This document shows positions 60,804 to 64,000 of a stretch of DNA of 64,000 bases, one piece after another. The translations under genes were made by a program, and so were the position numbers. Source of the stretch: an uncultured Pelagibacteraceae bacterium (lineage in GTDB: Bacteria > Pseudomonadota > Alphaproteobacteria > Pelagibacterales > Pelagibacteraceae); assembly GCA_902600485.1 (NCBI GenBank), contig CACKJD010000003.1, forward strand, positions 1-64,000, in the 5' to 3' direction. Numbering within the stretch: position 1 is the first letter of the stretch; each line of letters starts with the position of its first letter. Below the pieces are notes generated by a model. That model was not told where the DNA came from. It saw only the letters and a list, made by a program, of their open reading frames with translations, and did no database searches.

Positions 60804-62873
60804 ATGTCAGAATTTTTTATAGAACTTTTTAGTGAAGAAATTCCTGCAAATTTACAGAATAAGACAAGACAAGATTTTTTTCAAAATTTAAAAGAATTTT
60901 TAGAAAAAGAAGACATAAAATATAGTGGTGAAGCTACAGCTTTTTCAATACCGAATAGATTAATCATTTATTTTCAAAATATATCAAAAAAGATTACTAA
61001 AAAAGAAAATGAAATTAGGGGCCCCAATATCAATGCTCCACAAGATGCTTTAAATGGTTTTTTAAAATCATACAAGATATCCATAGATAAAACTTATAAA
61101 AAAAAAACTGATAAAGGAGAATTTTATTTCTTCAAAAAACCCTCTGAAAGTATTGAAACAAAGTTCATTTTGCAAAAAAATTTACCAAAAATTTTAGATA
61201 AGATATCTTGGAAGAAATCTATGCGCTGGGCTGACCATGAACTATATTGGGGAAGGCCACTTAAATCTATACTTTGTTGTTTTGATAATAAGACTTTGGA
61301 ATTTGAATACCATCACTTAGTTTCATCAAATCTCACTTTCATCGATAAAGATTTTGAGCAAAAAACAAAGAAGTTTGTCAGATTTAAGGATTACCTAGCT
61401 TTTTTTAAGTCACAAAATATCATTTTAGATAATAAAAAAAGAGAGCAATTTATTGTAGATCAATTGAATAGAATAGCAAAAAAAGAAAACTTAAATATTC
61501 ATTTCAACTCTACTCTTTTAAATGAAGTAAGCAACATAGTTGAAAAACCAAATATAATTAAATGTAGATTTAATAAAAGATTTCTTGAAATCCCAGATGA
61601 TATCTTAGTGACCACAATGCAGGTTCATCAAAAGTATTTTCCGACATTTGACAGCAGAGATAATTTAACAAATAATTTTTTTCTAGTTGCAGATAATAAA
61701 GACAGCAAAGGCTTAATAAAAATAGGTAATGAAAATGTAGTCGAGGCCCGTTTAAATGATGCGAAATTTTTTTGGGATAAAAATAAAACTCAAAATTTAG
61801 TTAAGGGCATATCAAATTTAAAAAAACTAAGTTATTTTGAGGGATTAGGATCTTACTTTGAAAAAATTCAAAGACTTAGAAAATTAGGTGCCTTAATTTC
61901 TGACGAATTACTAATAAGCAAAGAAAAAGTCGAGATAGCCAGTTCAATTTGTAAAGTAGATTTGACATCAGATTTAGTAAATGAGTTCCCGGAACTTCAA
62001 GGTGTAATGGGAGGTCATTTTGCAAAATCACAAGGTTTTGATAACGATATATGCTTGGCTATAAGGGAACATTATTTACCTACAGGTCCAGAAACAAAAA
62101 CTCCAAAAAAACCTTATTCTGTTACATTAGCTATAAGCGATAAATTGGATACTCTGTCAGGTTTCTTTGCAATTAATTTAAAACCCACTAGTTCAAAGGA
62201 CCCATTTGCGTTGAGAAGATCTGCTATTGGTCTTATTAGGCTAATAGTAGAAAATAAATTAGAAATTAAGTTAAAGGATATAATAAATTATTCATTTTTA
62301 CTTTTTTGTGAACAGGATGTGAATTTTGATATTAAATTAGCCCAACAGGATTTGTATAAATTTATATCAGATAGACTAAGATTTTATATGAAAGAAAAAA
62401 ATATTAGACCAGATATTATTGAATGTTCTATGAGTAGTTACAATACAGATCAAATTTATAAAATATATAATAAAGCGTTTATTTTAAATAAACTAATCGA
62501 TAAAAATATAGGTCAAGATATTATTTTCTCATATAAAAGAGCTTCAAATATTTTAAGTGATGAGTTTAAAAAAAATAAAATCGAATTATCTGAGACTACT
62601 GATCCAGGATTATTTAAAAATGACTCTGAAAAAAAATTATATAAAAAGATACAGGAAATAAGAAAATACTTTACAAGTCTAGGTAGTGTAGAGAATTGTG
62701 AGAAAACTCTTGAGGTGTTGGCAGAAGCAAAAATAGAAGTATCAAATTTTTTTGAGGATGTAATAGTCAATGATGATGATGAGGCTTTAAAAAAAAATCG
62801 TTTGGAACTTTTACAATTGTTATGTAAAACCTTCAATAATTACATAAATTTTTCAAATATAGAGAGCGCTTAA
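60804..62873 (+). CDS. glyS: Glycyl-tRNA synthetase beta subunit
   Basis: tRNA-binding beta chain of GlyRS. The 689-residue product starts MSEFFIELFSEEIPANLQ, which is close to invariant in the family, and contains MRWADHELYWGRPLKSI, MQVHQKYFPTFD, ARLNDAKFFWD, ELQGVMGGHFAKSQG and SDKLDTLSGFF. The C-terminal anticodon-binding-like domain follows. The stop overlaps the ppdK ATG by one base (TAATG). Confidence 0.97.
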   Translation: MSEFFIELFSEEIPANLQNKTRQDFFQNLKEFLEKEDIKYSGEATAFSIPNRLIIYFQNISKKITKKENEIRGPNINAPQDALNGFLKSYKISIDKTYKKKTDKGEFYFFKKPSESIETKFILQKNLPKILDKISWKKSMRWADHELYWGRPLKSILCCFDNKTLEFEYHHLVSSNLTFIDKDFEQKTKKFVRFKDYLAFFKSQNIILDNKKREQFIVDQLNRIAKKENLNIHFNSTLLNEVSNIVEKPNIIKCRFNKRFLEIPDDILVTTMQVHQKYFPTFDSRDNLTNNFFLVADNKDSKGLIKIGNENVVEARLNDAKFFWDKNKTQNLVKGISNLKKLSYFEGLGSYFEKIQRLRKLGALISDELLISKEKVEIASSICKVDLTSDLVNEFPELQGVMGGHFAKSQGFDNDICLAIREHYLPTGPETKTPKKPYSVTLAISDKLDTLSGFFAINLKPTSSKDPFALRRSAIGLIRLIVENKLEIKLKDIINYSFLLFCEQDVNFDIKLAQQDLYKFISDRLRFYMKEKNIRPDIIECSMSSYNTDQIYKIYNKAFILNKLIDKNIGQDIIFSYKRASNILSDEFKKNKIELSETTDPGLFKNDSEKKLYKKIQEIRKYFTSLGSVENCEKTLEVLAEAKIEVSNFFEDVIVNDDDEALKKNRLELLQLLCKTFNNYINFSNIESA

Positions 62874-64000
62874 TGAGTAATTTAGTTTTTAATTTTAATT
62901 CCAAAAAATCAAAAAATCTAAAAAATCCAAAATTTATCTTAGGTGGCAAAGGTGCGAACTTGGCTCAAATGGGAAAACTAGGATTACCAGTTCCCCCTGG
63001 CTTCACAATTTCCACAGAGGTTTGTGAAATTTTTTATAAAAATAACAAAAAATTAAATTCAAAACTAATAAAATCTATTAATCTTGAATTAAAACAAGTT
63101 GAAAAAGAGTGTGGTAAAAAATTTGGTGATTTAAACAATCCGCTTTTAGTTTCCGTTAGATCTGGAGCAAGAGTCTCTATGCCAGGAATGATGGATACCA
63201 TTTTAAATCTTGGATTAAATGATAAAACTGTAAACGCATTAGCTAAAAAAACTTCTAACATGAGGTTTGCAAAAGATAGCTACAGAAGATTCATTCAGAT
63301 GTATTCAAACGTTGTTTTAGGAATAGAAAGTTATAATTTTGAGGAACTAATTGAAAACTATAAGTTAACAAAGGGTGTTTTAATGGACACTGATCTAGAT
63401 GAAAATGATTGGGATGGTTTAATTAAAGATTTCAAAAATGTTGTTAAAGAAAAAACAAAGAAACAATTTCCCCAAAATGTATATGAACAATTATATGGAG
63501 CAATTTCTGCTGTGTTTTTATCTTGGGAAAGCAATAGAGCAAAAGTTTATAGAAAGTTAAATCAAATACCATCTGAATGGGGAACAGCTGTTAATGTTCA
63601 ATCAATGGTTTTTGGAAATATGGGAGACGATTGTGCAACTGGGGTTGTTTTTACAAGAAATCCATCTGATGGAAAAAATGAAATTTATGGCGAATATTTA
63701 ATTAATGCTCAGGGTGAAGATGTTGTAGCAGGAACTCGAACTCCAAATTACATTACAAAAAAAGCACATAAAGATTCACAATCAAAAGGAAAATCAATGG
63801 AAGAAGCTATGCCAAAAGTATTTTCTAAACTAAAAAAAATTCTATCACTTTTAGAGAAACATTATAAAGATATGCAAGATGTAGAATTCACTGTTGAAAA
63901 CTCAAAACTTTGGATGCTTCAGACAAGATCTGGAAAAAGGACAGCTAAGTCAGCTGTGAAAATAGCTGTAGACATGGTTAAAGAAAAATTAATCTCAAAA
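62873..64000 (+). CDS. ppdK: Pyruvate, phosphate dikinase (3' part beyond window)
   Basis: Reversibly interconverts pyruvate and phosphoenolpyruvate using ATP/PPi. The first 376 codons are present, from ATG at 62873 to the window edge. The N-terminal ATP-grasp domain shows LGGKGANLAQMGKLGLPVPPGFTI, SVRSGARVSMPGMMDTILNLG split over adjoining segments, and the pairing loops VVFTRNPSDG and MLQTRSGKRTA. The phosphohistidine and PEP domains lie outside the window. Confidence 0.95.
   Translation, partial: MSNLVFNFNSKKSKNLKNPKFILGGKGANLAQMGKLGLPVPPGFTISTEVCEIFYKNNKKLNSKLIKSINLELKQVEKECGKKFGDLNNPLLVSVRSGARVSMPGMMDTILNLGLNDKTVNALAKKTSNMRFAKDSYRRFIQMYSNVVLGIESYNFEELIENYKLTKGVLMDTDLDENDWDGLIKDFKNVVKEKTKKQFPQNVYEQLYGAISAVFLSWESNRAKVYRKLNQIPSEWGTAVNVQSMVFGNMGDDCATGVVFTRNPSDGKNEIYGEYLINAQGEDVVAGTRTPNYITKKAHKDSQSKGKSMEEAMPKVFSKLKKILSLLEKHYKDMQDVEFTVENSKLWMLQTRSGKRTAKSAVKIAVDMVKEKLISK

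Overview
The window looks like a chromosomal segment of a SAR11-clade alphaproteobacterium (Candidatus Pelagibacter or a close relative). The DNA is very A+T rich, genes abut or overlap by a few bases almost everywhere, and no stretch above 300 bases lacks a gene. Gene orders are alphaproteobacterial: carAB, yqeY-dnaG-rpoD, the tol-pal-cpoB-tilS-ftsH-folP-glmM run, a split pntA, and trcR. The taxonomic call is inference from gene content, order and composition; no 16S or 23S rRNA gene is present to confirm it.

Layout. 1-10307: uvrB (cut by the window edge), an aspartate-type aminotransferase, trxB, an ELM1-like protein with a 2OG-Fe(II) oxygenase-like partner, and carB-carA. 10434-14601: yqeY, dnaG and rpoD. 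14602-20931: a short, extremely A+T-rich surface-polysaccharide island (GT2 glycosyltransferase, WecA-like phosphoglycosyltransferase, a large membrane protein, FkbM methyltransferase, gmd, fcl) that ends at a free-standing 5S rRNA gene. In known Pelagibacter genomes hypervariable region 2 also ends at the 5S gene. 20932-24800: 5S rRNA, ribosomal protein L36, a tiny oxidase-IV-like membrane protein, the proton-translocating transhydrogenase (pntAA, pntAB, pntB) and transaldolase. 24805-33026, minus strand: initiator tRNA, rpsU, trcR, rpmE, suhB, efp, thiE, and the carbon block fba-pgk-gap-tkt. 33078-36395: a coiled-coil protein, zapA, 5-formyl-THF cyclo-ligase, ymdB, yebC and a RuvC-fold nuclease. 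36434-48785: the Tol-Pal envelope system followed by tilS, ftsH, folP, glmM, thiD and purA. 48782-53246, mostly minus strand: rpoH, rluD, tRNA-Arg, an ABC-2 exporter and tsaC. 53266-64000: xseB-ispA-dxs, aroC, pdxH, ispB, an S49 peptidase, glyQ-glyS and the start of ppdK.

How the genes fit together. Isoprenoid supply is covered by dxs (MEP entry), ispA (C15) and ispB (quinone side chain). fba-pgk-gap-tkt with ppdK and transaldolase fits the gluconeogenic and pentose-phosphate metabolism known for SAR11. thiE and thiD without thiC in the window fits the known SAR11 need for external pyrimidine precursor of thiamine. rpoD, rpoH, trcR and a possible RpoH-type promoter at ftsH form the regulatory content.

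No clearly new defence or mobile system was found. The observations most worth checking are the 5S rRNA gene with an own promoter-like site and L36 starting 7 bases after it; rpsU, whose Shine-Dalgarno site and family alignment point to an ATT start codon; a divergent RuvC-like gene in a yebC-tol locus without ruvAB; and four convergent gene pairs that share exactly four bases containing both stop codons.
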